Assembly: GCA_007693955.1 (NCBI GenBank)
Contig: RECR01000066.1
Span: 62,001-126,000, forward strand
Direction of reading: 5' to 3'
From: Gloeocapsa sp. DLM2.Bin57
GTDB taxonomy: Bacteria > Cyanobacteriota > Cyanobacteriia > Cyanobacteriales > Gloeocapsaceae
DNA: 64,000 bases
A program made the position numbers and the translations under genes. Position 1 is the stretch's first letter; every line of letters starts with the position of its first letter. Positions 56,639-64,000 of the stretch are shown one piece after another. The notes under the pieces are model-generated. The model made no database searches. It was given only the letters and a program-made list of their open reading frames with translations, and had not been told where the DNA came from.

Positions 56639-58006
56639 ATGAATAAAAGCTACCCAGAATTACCCATTTCCTTTGAAATTGCTTTAGAAATCGTTAATAA
56701 TGCAGTTTTTAGACAAACAGCTAGACATCTCAAAAATATTGAAGTAAGCGTTTTACAAGGTACATGGTTGGGTCAAAGTTATGATGAGATAGCTGAAAGT
56801 GTGGGTTATGCTCCAGAATATATTAAGCATGATGTAGGACCAAAATTGTGGAAAATTCTTTCTAAGAGTTTGGGAGAAAAGGTTAATAAAAATAATATAA
56901 TCGCAGTTTTAATTCAAAAAGCGAGTCAAATTAATTCTCCCAATGATTCTGTGACTACTAATCCTGTTATTACTGAATCGGTTACTGGTGTTATTCCTTT
57001 AGATTCTCCCTGGTATATAGAACGTTATCCTGTTGAATCTCTTTGTTATGAAGAAATTATGCGTCCTGGTGCTTTGATTCGCCTTAAAGCACCTACTCAG
57101 ATGGGCAAAACTTCTTTAATGATTAGAATTCTACATCAGGCTCAACAAAGGTGTTCTGAAAATCAGATTACTCTGATACCTTTAAGTTTACAACGAGCAG
57201 ATAAAAGCGTTTTTACAGATTTAGATAGGTTTTTACGCTGGTTTTGTGCTTCTATTGCTCGTAAACTTCGTTTATCTACTGCTGTTGATGATTATTGGAG
57301 TGATGTATTTGGGAGTAAGAGTAATTGTACAGCCTATTTAGAAGATTGTGTCTTATCGGAGTTAGATGGTGTTTTGATTTTAGCTTTAGATCAAGTAGAT
57401 GAGGTTTTTTTACATCCAGAAATAGCTGATGATTTCTTTACTCTGTTAAGATCATGGTATGAAGAAGCCGCTTATGGTGAGAGTGGTAATCCTCTGTGGC
57501 AAAATTTGCGTTTGATTATTGTTCATTCTACGGAAGTTTATATACCCCTTGATATTAATAAGTCTCCTTTTAATGTGGGTTTAGCTATTGAGTTACATCC
57601 TTTTTCGGTTACACAGGTTGAAGATTTAGCACAACGTTATGGTTTGAGTTTGTCTCCATCAGAATTAGAAGAGTTGATGGGTTTTATCGCAGGACATCCT
57701 TATTTAACTCAAAAGGCTTTTTATTATCTTGCTTCTCAATCTCTGAGTAGAGAACAGTTACTCAGTACCTCAGCAACGGATGCTGGAGTTTATCATCATC
57801 ATCTACATCGATTGCTACAGTCTTTACAAGAAAATTCTTCTCTTAGAGATGCTTATTCTTCGGTTGTACATTCTTCTAATCCTGTTCAATTAGAGCAATT
57901 ATTGGCTTTTCAATTACATAGTATGGGATTAGTAATTTTACGAGGTAATTTAGTAGTTCCTAGTTGTGAACTGTATCGACAATATTTCTCCAGATCGCTT
58001 GAATAG
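56639..58006 (+). CDS. vMAP-N domain fused to AAA-like (STAND-type) ATPase
   Basis: 455 aa. Residues 1-~100 match the vWA-MoxR-associated protein N-terminal helix-turn-helix (ISFEIALEIVNNAVFRQTAR, LQGTWLGQSYDEIAESVGYA, KHDVGPKLWKILSKSLGEKV). An AAA_35-like ATPase follows from ~125: WYIERYPVESLCYEEIMRPG, Walker A KAPTQMGKTSL, Walker B VLILALDQVDEVF, FNVGLAIELHPFSVTQVEDL, FIAGHPYLTQKAFYYL. No effector domain is attached. It shares the ATPase type with the 1145-aa protein and lies just before an IS-like end. Confidence 0.88.
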   Translation: MNKSYPELPISFEIALEIVNNAVFRQTARHLKNIEVSVLQGTWLGQSYDEIAESVGYAPEYIKHDVGPKLWKILSKSLGEKVNKNNIIAVLIQKASQINSPNDSVTTNPVITESVTGVIPLDSPWYIERYPVESLCYEEIMRPGALIRLKAPTQMGKTSLMIRILHQAQQRCSENQITLIPLSLQRADKSVFTDLDRFLRWFCASIARKLRLSTAVDDYWSDVFGSKSNCTAYLEDCVLSELDGVLILALDQVDEVFLHPEIADDFFTLLRSWYEEAAYGESGNPLWQNLRLIIVHSTEVYIPLDINKSPFNVGLAIELHPFSVTQVEDLAQRYGLSLSPSELEELMGFIAGHPYLTQKAFYYLASQSLSREQLLSTSATDAGVYHHHLHRLLQSLQENSSLRDAYSSVVHSSNPVQLEQLLAFQLHSMGLVILRGNLVVPSCELYRQYFSRSLE

Positions 58007-58007
58007 G

Positions 58008-58138
58008 TTTTGACACTCCCCACCCTAAAGGGATGGGGATTCAAAGGTTCAGTGAGGTAACTTGCTCTAATTCAATTGCTTCAACTAAAGTAGAGGTCTC
58101 CTCTCCCCAAGGGTGAGTTCCCGTGTGCCCCACGGTAC
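58008..58138. mobile_element. IS200/IS605-like terminal sequence, transposase absent
   Basis: TTTTGACACTCCCC then a hairpin CCCCACCC-TAAA-GGGATGGGG (58018-58038), GGATTCAAAGGTTCAGTGAG, GAGGTCTCCTCTCCCC and GTTCCCGTGTGCCCC. This order resembles the structured end of cyanobacterial IS200/IS605 (TnpB) elements as I remember them. It exactly fills the gap between two genes with no transposase, so it is a solo end or a miniature derivative. Confidence 0.45.
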
Positions 58139-58435
58139 TTAATCCTCTTTGTAATATAAAGTTTTTCTAGCTTGTTTAAGCATAGCTATTAGGGTATGAT
58201 GGGCGTCTTCTGCGTCTATCAAATTATGGTCAAATTCTATTCTGGTAGTAACTTCTGTTTGTGGGGTTTGTATCAGAAGATTCATTCCTTGAGAATCAAT
58301 AGAGAGCATTTTAGCGCTTTGGACTGCCGTGACGTTGCCAAAAACTTGAGCGTATAGGGCTACTGCGTCACTATGATCCTCGTTCATATGTTGGCAAATA
58401 CGTTGACTAACTGTGTTAGTAATAGTTTCTGACAT
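58139..58435 (-). CDS. DUF2470 protein
   Basis: 98 aa. DUF2470 domain: RICQHMNEDHSDAVALYAQV with the HMNxDH motif, then MLSIDSQGMNLLIQT and the C-terminal helix. Related domains cap pyridoxamine-phosphate-oxidase-like haem-utilisation proteins; a stand-alone form of unknown function here. Confidence 0.87.
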   Translation of the reverse strand: MSETITNTVSQRICQHMNEDHSDAVALYAQVFGNVTAVQSAKMLSIDSQGMNLLIQTPQTEVTTRIEFDHNLIDAEDAHHTLIAMLKQARKTLYYKED

Positions 58436-58458
58436 GGTTTTTTATTTTTAATTTTAGC

Positions 58459-58486
58459 AAAAAAAAGGGTCAACCTAGGTCAACCC
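58459..58486 (-). terminator. Terminator after the DUF1257 gene
   Basis: On the minus strand GGGTTGACCTAGGTTGACCC folds on itself with G-U pairs and runs into eight T residues. Confidence 0.6.
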
Positions 58487-58525
58487 ATTTTCAGCTTGGG
58501 AACGCGCTTAGTAAATTTTTTGGTC

Positions 58526-58876
58526 TTACTGAAGCACTACTTTAACATTGGCGTTCTGCAGTCCACGTTGCTTAACTTCTGCTAGTGTTTTATTAACTGC
58601 ATATTTTTGGTTGATGGAATTGATTAACTCGGTTTGGTTATGTTTTTTAGCTACACCCCAGAGATCTGCGATTAGATCGTAGGTGCCATCGCTATTGCAA
58701 GACCAGCCTAAGTCGTATTCTCCTTCGAGAACAGCAACGATGTCAGCACGGATTCTTTGACCATTATAGCCACGGACATCAGCATCGTTTTGAATACTGA
58801 TTCCTAGGTCGCGCAAGGAAGCTTTAAGGATTTCAGCATCGGTGATTTTGGTACGAAGGGTGCTGAAGTGGGACAT
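58526..58876 (-). CDS. Ycf35-like DUF1257 protein
   Basis: 116 aa of the DUF1257/Ycf35 family found in cyanobacteria and some plastids. ATG 58876 is chosen because a strong GGAGG lies 8 bases upstream and MSHFSTLRTKITDAEILKAS is the normal N-terminus; an ATG five codons earlier would place the ribosome site inside the gene. Conserved GYNGQRIRADIVAVL and YDLGWSCNSDGTYDLIADLW segments. Last gene of the ribbon-helix-helix/AAA operon. Confidence 0.9.
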   Translation of the reverse strand: MSHFSTLRTKITDAEILKASLRDLGISIQNDADVRGYNGQRIRADIVAVLEGEYDLGWSCNSDGTYDLIADLWGVAKKHNQTELINSINQKYAVNKTLAEVKQRGLQNANVKVVLQ

Positions 58877-58989
58877 TGAGATTTCCTCCAAATTAAAGTA
58901 GATGTCAACAACAACGTTTGTTTTTATCGGTCTGAGACTGCTAGCAATTGCTAGCCTTTCTGAACTGTTGGGAAACAGTAGAAAGCCTG

Positions 58990-60501
58990 TTAGAACTCCA
59001 TCCGCTGATACTCAGCGACGGAGGCTGAAGCAGTGCGCGCCCTCTGTCTGGCCCAATCTCTCAGGGCGCTTACCTGCTCAGTCATTGTCCGGGATAGAGG
59101 TAGAGTTGCCTTAATAGCCGCGATGATGTCTAGCTGTGTGAATTCGCGGTCTTGAGCAAATGCGTCGTACATTGCAGCGATGATCGCTTGCTCTATCTCT
59201 GCTCCGGAAAAACCATCTGATACCTTAGCTAACTGCTCTAAATCGAAGCGAGTAATTTCAGAGCGACGTTTACCAAGGTGAATTGTGAAAATATCTTGTC
59301 TTTCTTGAGGGTTGGGGAGGTCAACAAAAAATATCTCGTCGAAGCGACCTTTACGTAGAAATTCCCCGGGTAATCTATCCACGCGGTTGGCTGTTGCCAT
59401 CACGAACACGGGAGAGTTTTTCTCTTGCATCCAGGTTAGGAATGAACCAAAGATCCGACTAGATGTACCACCATCAGAGTCAGCTGATCCCGCTCCTCCT
59501 GCGAAGGCTTTATCTAACTCATCAATAAAGAGGATTACTGGTGAGATTGATTCGGCTGTTTTGAGGGCGTTACGCAGGTTAGCTTCTGAACGTCCTACCA
59601 TAGAGCCGTCATAAACTCTACCCATGTCTAGACGTAATAGTGGTAAACCCCAGAGGCGAGAAGTGGTTTTAGCTATCAGGGATTTTCCACAACCTGGGAC
59701 TCCTAAGATGAGCATTCCCTTGGGTTGGGGTAGTCCATATTCTCTAGCTCTTTCGGTGAAAGCGTCCGCTCTCTGTGTCAGCCATTTTTTCAGTTCTTCC
59801 AAACCACCTACAGCGGCGATGGTTTCATCTTCTTCAATATATTCTAGGATACCGTTACGTCTAATGAGCTGTTTTTTCTCTGTGAGGACTATTTCTACCT
59901 CTGTCTCGGTAAGACGCCCTGCTTGAACTCTAGCTTTACGATAGACTTTCTCGGCCTCGTCTTTGGTAAGTCCTAAAGCTGCTTTGAGTAGTTTTTCTCT
60001 CACTTCAGTGGTGATGCGTTTGCCTTTGGTTTTGTCTAGTTGTGCTGACAATACCTGATTTAGTTCTCCCATGTCAGGAAGATCAAAGTCTAGCACCACT
60101 GCATCTTTTTCTAGCTCTATAGGTATATTTTGTAATGGCGACATCAGTATGATACTTTTGTCTGTTCCCTTGAAACTAGCGATCGCATCTCTTAACCAAC
60201 GTGTTGTTGGTGGTGCGTCGATAAAGGGATGTAGATCCTTAAATATATATATTCCTGGCTCTTTTTGTCTAATTACCCACTCTACCGCTGCTTCTGGGGA
60301 AACAGTATTATGTTGAGTAGTTTGTCTGGGTTGACCATATTCAACGATGCCATGGGTTACCGTCCACACATACACCCGTCGATGCTGACTGTTATTTTGC
60401 GCTATTTTATTAATCGCTTGTTCTGCTCTTTCTTCTTCTGAGGTCACAAGGTAGATTAGGGGATATTGCGCTTCTATTAATGTGCTTAACTCTTCTTTCA
60501 T
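58990..60501 (-). CDS. ycf46: Ycf46-type AAA+ ATPase
   Basis: 503 aa. A ~220-residue N-terminal region (PLIYLVTSEEERAEQAINKI) precedes a AAA+ module: Walker A ILGVPGCGKSLIA, Walker B VILFIDELDKAF, the arginine-finger region RKGRFDEIFFVDLPNPQER and SDGFSGAEIEQAI. This is the plastid-conserved Ycf46; the Synechocystis homologue is linked to stress and inorganic carbon responses. Operon: ribbon-helix-helix gene upstream (63 bases), DUF1257 downstream (113 bases). Confidence 0.92.
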   Translation of the reverse strand: MKEELSTLIEAQYPLIYLVTSEEERAEQAINKIAQNNSQHRRVYVWTVTHGIVEYGQPRQTTQHNTVSPEAAVEWVIRQKEPGIYIFKDLHPFIDAPPTTRWLRDAIASFKGTDKSIILMSPLQNIPIELEKDAVVLDFDLPDMGELNQVLSAQLDKTKGKRITTEVREKLLKAALGLTKDEAEKVYRKARVQAGRLTETEVEIVLTEKKQLIRRNGILEYIEEDETIAAVGGLEELKKWLTQRADAFTERAREYGLPQPKGMLILGVPGCGKSLIAKTTSRLWGLPLLRLDMGRVYDGSMVGRSEANLRNALKTAESISPVILFIDELDKAFAGGAGSADSDGGTSSRIFGSFLTWMQEKNSPVFVMATANRVDRLPGEFLRKGRFDEIFFVDLPNPQERQDIFTIHLGKRRSEITRFDLEQLAKVSDGFSGAEIEQAIIAAMYDAFAQDREFTQLDIIAAIKATLPLSRTMTEQVSALRDWARQRARTASASVAEYQRMEF

Positions 60502-60564
60502 GACATCGACCTCTAATGATACGGTTTTACCTTTGGTTTCGCTGAAGGGTGATCTTTTATCCCT

Positions 60565-60915
60565 TTAGCAATGAACTAGTTTTTCTTGATCCTGAGATTC
60601 GCTCTGATTGCTCACTTTTTCGCCAATCTCTAGAGGAAATTCCTCGTCTATCACGCTGGGTTGATTTTTCAGTGACACCATCTCTCCTTCTTTCAACACT
60701 AAGGCTGCGTCGCATTCTGGACAGATATGCACTTGGTGAGTTTTTCCGTATAGGTTTTCTCTAGCCTCTTCTACCACCTCTGGATTGTGTAAGTAGAAGC
60801 TGATCGCTTTTTCTACTACTGCTGACATCGATTCTGAGTCGATCGCAGATCGTATCTTAAGCTGTCGGTGAAGACTCGGGGAAACATATAGGGTTATCTT
60901 TTGCTTGTCTTGCAT
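60565..60915 (-). CDS. Ribbon-helix-helix protein with CPEC motif
   Basis: 116 aa. The N-terminal ~50 residues (KITLYVSPSLHRQLKIRSAI, SMSAVVEKAISFYL) are a ribbon-helix-helix DNA-binding domain. A single CPEC pair (HICPECDAALVL) sits after it; one C-x-x-C cannot bind zinc alone, so a dimer might share it. Acidic tail. First gene of the Ycf46 operon and a candidate regulator of it. Confidence 0.82.
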   Translation of the reverse strand: MQDKQKITLYVSPSLHRQLKIRSAIDSESMSAVVEKAISFYLHNPEVVEEARENLYGKTHQVHICPECDAALVLKEGEMVSLKNQPSVIDEEFPLEIGEKVSNQSESQDQEKLVHC

Positions 60916-60953
60916 TTTAGGGATTTACTTGATTTACCCGGGTATTGATTTTT

Positions 60954-60982
60954 ATCCTACTAGGCTTTTTTGATTCTGTCAA
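60954..60982 (-). promoter_or_regulatory. Promoter of the Ycf46 operon
   Basis: Minus-strand TTGACA (60982-60977), 17-base spacer, TAGGAT (60959-60954); about 30-40 bases upstream of the ribbon-helix-helix start codon. Confidence 0.6.
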
Positions 60983-61033
60983 GCTGTTATGCCATTATGA
61001 CGGCAATTTCGTTACATTTCTTAACAATTAAGC

Positions 61034-61068
61034 TAAAAAAAACCCGCCTACTAGCTTGAGACGGGTTT
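61034..61068 (-). terminator. Rho-independent terminator of the 72-aa gene
   Basis: Minus-strand AAACCCGTC pairs with GGCGGGTTT (9 bp including one G-U) and continues into a T run. Confidence 0.85.
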
Positions 61069-61080
61069 GATAAGGTAATT

Positions 61081-61299
61081 TCAGGATCTGCGGGGTGAAA
61101 AGAGTTTGAACTTTTCCAACAGCAGTGGAATAACTATAACTAACAGTTTAATTAGCCAAGGCGCAAAAAACAAAGAAAGAATTATCGACAAAACAGAAAC
61201 TAAACCTAGAGCGGCTTGACCAACTTCTTCTTCAGTATTAATACTTGCCCAAGCAGTAACTGTAGCGATTCCAAAACTCATCAATGATGGTATTAACAT
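61081..61299 (-). CDS. Small two-helix membrane protein
   Basis: 72 aa. Hydrophobic segments at ~5-20 and ~30-60 (ALGLVSVLSIILSLFFAPWL, LLVIVIPLLLEKF), Pro in the second, basic C-terminus. No family recognised. Supported as a gene by its own promoter (61421-61449) and a strong terminator 13 bases after its stop. Confidence 0.75.
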   Translation of the reverse strand: MLIPSLMSFGIATVTAWASINTEEEVGQAALGLVSVLSIILSLFFAPWLIKLLVIVIPLLLEKFKLFSPRRS

Positions 61300-61420
61300 C
61301 TGAACTCACCTTTCCCAATAATGGATTAAGTGCGTTCCTTCGGTTGTGTTAACCTACTTCCGTCTTGCCACTTTTGTTAGAGAGGCTAGTTTGTGGTAAG
61401 ATGAACGTTGTCTAGACCCA

Positions 61421-61449
61421 AATTTAGGCTAATTAGAGTCAAATGTCAA
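61421..61449 (-). promoter_or_regulatory. Promoter of the 72-aa membrane protein
   Basis: Minus-strand TTGACA (61449-61444), 17-base spacer, TAAATT (61426-61421). Gives a ~115-base leader before the start at 61299. Confidence 0.5.
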
Positions 61450-61474
61450 TAGTTTTTGTGAGCAACCGTTAACC

Positions 61475-62092
61475 TTACTTGGGAAAGGTATTTAAAATAA
61501 TAATATGGCGATCGCTATCTAACTTAATCCAGTTATGACGTTGAAATTCACCTAATAATCTGGTTATAGTTACTCTAGTAGTGCCAATAGTACTAGCTAG
61601 GTTTTGGTGAGTTAAGCGTACCATAATGCGGTTACCATTAGCAACAGGCTCACTCAATTCTTGTTGTAAAAGGTTTAATAAGGCTTGTAGTCTATCTTCA
61701 ACGCGACGCAAACCAGCGATCGCCAATAAAGCTTCAGTTTGTTTAATTCTAGTAATCAGCTGTTGTAGAGCTAATTGAGTTAAGTTAGGGTTATTCCCAA
61801 TTTCTTCTAACAGATACCATTTTAAAGATACATCAGAGAGAGCTTTAGCTTGATAAGCTTCGATTTGACTCAAACCTCTGCCAAAGAAAGTAGAGGCTTT
61901 AGCCCATCCCAAGAGGATTTCTTCCCCATCAAGGTGTAATTGACTCAATTGCACCACACCATAATCTACTTGCCAAACTCCCGAAGGAATCAGTGGTATA
62001 TTTTCCCCTTTTTCGTAGAAACGTAAACTTCGTCCCTGATTGTTTTCTTCTCGGTCAGAAGACTGACAAGGTGTGTAGTAAGTTAAGAGCAT
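61475..62092 (-). CDS. Crp/Fnr-family regulator
   Basis: 205 aa from the ATG at 62092 (the frame is open to a TTG at 62143, not preferred). N-terminal cyclic-nucleotide-binding-like barrel (SLRFYEKGENIPLIPSGVWQ, LLGWAKASTFFGRGL) with changes that make cAMP binding doubtful, a dimer helix, and the C-terminal winged helix RLTHQNLASTIGTTRVTITR. Downstream of glnQ on the same strand; may be co-transcribed. Not NtcA itself by its divergent barrel. Confidence 0.88.
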   Translation of the reverse strand: MLLTYYTPCQSSDREENNQGRSLRFYEKGENIPLIPSGVWQVDYGVVQLSQLHLDGEEILLGWAKASTFFGRGLSQIEAYQAKALSDVSLKWYLLEEIGNNPNLTQLALQQLITRIKQTEALLAIAGLRRVEDRLQALLNLLQQELSEPVANGNRIMVRLTHQNLASTIGTTRVTITRLLGEFQRHNWIKLDSDRHIIILNTFPK

Positions 62093-62172
62093 CGAATCAA
62101 CCCAAAATTTCAGCAGTTTATCTTCTGGCTTAACTCTACACAACCTAAGTAAAGAACAGTTTAAGAAAGCTA

Positions 62173-62949
62173 TTAACTATTCATACGACTTAAGAAAGTT
62201 TTGAGACGTTCACTCCGTGGATTTCTGAGCACTTCGTTGGGGTTACCGTCTTCTTCTACCACACCTTTATTGAGGAAAATCACCCGATTACCAACCTCTC
62301 TAGCGAATAACATCTCATGGGTTACCACTACCATAGTCATTCCCTCTTCAGCCAGAGTACGCATAACGTTGAGAACTTCTCCTACTAATTCTGGATCTAA
62401 AGCGCTTGTTGGTTCATCAAAAAGAATAGCTTGAGGTTTCATACACAAACTACGAGCGATCGCCACCCGTTGTTTTTGACCACCGGATAGTTGTTCAGGA
62501 TAGAAATTAGGTTTATCAGCCAACCCTACCTTATCAAGATAGTAGATTGCTTCATCTTTTAACTCATTGGCAGGACGTCCTAAAACCTGTTGGGGGGCTA
62601 ACATTAAATTTTGTAAAACTGTGAGATGGGGAAACAGGTTAAAATGTTGGAAAACCATACCCACCTTAATACGTAAAGTACGCAAAGCTTTAGAACTAAT
62701 TTTGGGTTTAGATAAATCAATTCCCATCACATCAAGAGTCCCACCATTGATGGTTTCTAGACGGTTAAAGCAACGCAGAAGAGTACTTTTACCGCAACCT
62801 GATGGACCAATTACCGAAACCACTTCACCACGTTTAAGAGTTCCAGTAACACCCTTTAAAACTTCTAATGCACCATAGTTTTTTCTTAAATTTTCAAAAG
62901 TAATCACCGCGTCGGTGGCTTCTTGAGTTAAAGTAGCTGGACTTTGCAT
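62173..62949 (-). CDS. glnQ: Polar amino acid ABC transporter ATP-binding protein
   Basis: 258 aa. Walker [13 protein letters not shown]-loop [14 protein letters not shown], signature [15 protein letters not shown], Walker [14 protein letters not shown] and His switch VVVTHEM. The GlnQ/HisP subgroup is clear from length and motifs. It is divergent from the fused binding protein-permease at 63094, its probable partner. Confidence 0.92.
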   Translation of the reverse strand: MQSPATLTQEATDAVITFENLRKNYGALEVLKGVTGTLKRGEVVSVIGPSGCGKSTLLRCFNRLETINGGTLDVMGIDLSKPKISSKALRTLRIKVGMVFQHFNLFPHLTVLQNLMLAPQQVLGRPANELKDEAIYYLDKVGLADKPNFYPEQLSGGQKQRVAIARSLCMKPQAILFDEPTSALDPELVGEVLNVMRTLAEEGMTMVVVTHEMLFAREVGNRVIFLNKGVVEEDGNPNEVLRNPRSERLKTFLSRMNS

Positions 62950-63009
62950 AATTAAGGTTTTTAATTAACTTTGTTGTCATCTATTTTAGAAGTTCACAAC
63001 CAAAAAATT

Positions 63010-63023
63010 GTATCTTTGATTAC
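63010..63023 (+). promoter_or_regulatory. NtcA-type site GTA-N8-TAC
   Basis: GTATCTTTGATTAC matches the NtcA consensus exactly. It lies 84 bases before the start of the transporter gene, with TAATAC at 63045-63050 at the distance expected for a class II NtcA-activated -10 element. Confidence 0.6.
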
Positions 63024-63093
63024 ATTTAACTGGAGGATTTTAGTTAATACTAACACCAGACAAAATAAATATATATAGCTAGTTGCAAAGTCA

Positions 63094-64000
63094 ATGTTGA
63101 GAATCAAAAGAATTCCGTGGTTGTATCAATCGATTATAGCAATAGTTTGTTGCGTTTTAATCATAATTGGTTCAGGGTTACCTACTAGAGCCAATGAGAC
63201 CTTAAGAGTAGCCACAGAGCCAACTTTTCCCCCTTTTGAAATGCGAGATAAAGACGGCAATCTCGTCGGGTTTGATATTGATATTATGAACGCTTTAGGA
63301 GAAGAAGCCGGATTCAATATCGAATGGGTGACCTTACCCTTTGACGGGATTGTTCCTGCGTTACAAGTAGGACAAGTTGACGCAGCTATCAGCGGGATGA
63401 CGATTACGCCAGAACGTGCGCAGACAGTCGCTTTTTCTCGTCCTTACTTTAAATCAGGTTTAGCGATCGCCGTGCGAGAAGGAAACGAAGACATTAACAG
63501 CTTTGAAGACTTAGAAGGAAAAAGAATAGCGGTTCAAATCGGTACAACAGGAGCAATCCAATCAGCCACAATACCAGGAGCGATCGTTTCCAACTTTGAC
63601 TCATCGGTTTTTGCTTTACAAGAATTAGTCAACGGTAACGTAGATGCAGTAGTCAACGATGCACCTGTTACCTTATTCGCGATTAAAGAGACTAATCTTC
63701 AAGGTATAAAAATTGCGGGAGAATTTGTCACCGAGGAATATTACGGTATTGCTTTTCCCTTCAACTCTCCCAACGTAGAAAGAATTAACCAAGCAATAGA
63801 AACACTAATCACCAATGGTAGATATCAAGAAATTTATGAAGCCTGGTTTGGAGTAGCGCCACCGACATTACCAGAAGTTGCGCCAACTTTACTAAATGCA
63901 GACACACAAGTCACAAATAACCTAGACTGGGCAAGACTATTACCTAACTTCTTAATTGGTGCGTTAGTTACTTTACAAATAACCGCGGTAGCGACTTTTG
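63094..64000 (+). CDS. Fused amino acid binding protein-permease, 5' part
   Basis: The frame runs off the window at 64000 (302 codons seen). Signal/membrane segment at ~10-30 (SIIAIVCCVLIIIGSG), then a family 3 solute-binding domain: LRVATEPTFPPFEMRDKDGN, GFDIDIMNALGEEAGF, ALQVGQVDAAISGMTITPER, VAFSRPYFKSG, VNGNVDAVVNDAPVT and YEAWFG. From ~280 a permease begins (LLPNFLIGALVTLQITAVAT). Binding domain fused to permease is a known cyanobacterial and Gram-positive Gln/Glu transporter form. ATPase partner is the divergent glnQ. Confidence 0.93.
   Translation, partial: MLRIKRIPWLYQSIIAIVCCVLIIIGSGLPTRANETLRVATEPTFPPFEMRDKDGNLVGFDIDIMNALGEEAGFNIEWVTLPFDGIVPALQVGQVDAAISGMTITPERAQTVAFSRPYFKSGLAIAVREGNEDINSFEDLEGKRIAVQIGTTGAIQSATIPGAIVSNFDSSVFALQELVNGNVDAVVNDAPVTLFAIKETNLQGIKIAGEFVTEEYYGIAFPFNSPNVERINQAIETLITNGRYQEIYEAWFGVAPPTLPEVAPTLLNADTQVTNNLDWARLLPNFLIGALVTLQITAVATF

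Noticed and set aside
58037-58075. Possible tRNA because of GGATTCAAAGGTTCAG
   Set aside because: No cloverleaf can be built; the segment fits the IS200/IS605-like end better.
59312-60316. Several plus-strand ORFs of 80-100 residues
   Set aside because: They mirror the Ycf46-type AAA gene on the other strand, with Arg/Ser-rich composition typical of shadows.
63126-63317. Minus-strand 63-residue ORF
   Set aside because: It is antisense to the well-supported binding-protein domain of the fused transporter gene.

Overview
The window is chromosomal DNA from a low-GC cyanobacterium. The evidence is psbO, a flavodiiron (A-type flavo)protein, menC/menE of the phylloquinone branch, the plastid-conserved families Ycf46 and Ycf35 (DUF1257), many cyanobacterial DUF families (DUF2232, DUF2470, DUF2996, DUF4168, DUF4278, DUF4351), and the HIP1 octamer GCGATCGC scattered through genes (for example 14829-14836). 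I cannot name the species. No tRNA, rRNA or CRISPR array was seen.

Layout. 1-18 kb: the 3' part of polA, a GT39-type glycosyltransferase with TPRs, gatA, small secreted proteins, a sulfurtransferase, a response regulator-phosphatase, an extended ferredoxin, psbO, a fetB-like permease, mtnA, an SLH lipoprotein, a HicA-like relic behind obgE, and an active/inactive M16 peptidase pair. 18-30 kb: a TetR regulator leads a tightly packed run (membrane protein, DUF2232, CobT-like), then a polyamine-type binding lipoprotein, a DUF4351 gene bracketed by a perfect 31-bp direct repeat, a deleted amine oxidase pseudogene, an SbmA/BacA-like ABC exporter and small conserved genes. 30-38.2 kb: one overlapping run murF, HTTM-DCC, MBOAT, SGNH-like, GT2, GT39-like, which looks like a cell-surface glycan synthesis and O-acylation unit. 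38.4-50.9 kb: a rhomboid-LRAT pair, hisA, a NurA-domain protein, a GNAT-like acyltransferase with its own consensus promoter and long leader, menC-menE, a Lon-N protein, a flavodiiron protein, prfB with a programmed +1 frameshift, and folP.

50.9-58.1 kb is the most accessory-looking stretch. It holds an AAA-like/14xWD40 protein and a vMAP-N/AAA-like protein (both STAND-like ATPases of the kind linked to cyanobacterial conflict and signalling systems), an FAD monooxygenase, a three-repeat DUF4278 protein, a VCBS/FG-GAP gene relic, two promoters built on the same spaced motifs, and an IS200/IS605-like terminal sequence. 58.1-64 kb: DUF2470, an operon of ribbon-helix-helix protein, Ycf46-type AAA ATPase and DUF1257, a small membrane protein, a Crp/Fnr regulator with glnQ, and a divergent fused binding protein-permease behind a perfect NtcA half-site pair; the last gene runs off the window.

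Corrections to simple ORF calling that matter: polA extends to base 1 in frame; psbO, murF, the MBOAT gene, DUF1257, the Crp/Fnr gene and folP start downstream of the longest ORF; prfB needs a frameshift to be full length; the amine oxidase, HicA-like and VCBS-like stretches are relics.
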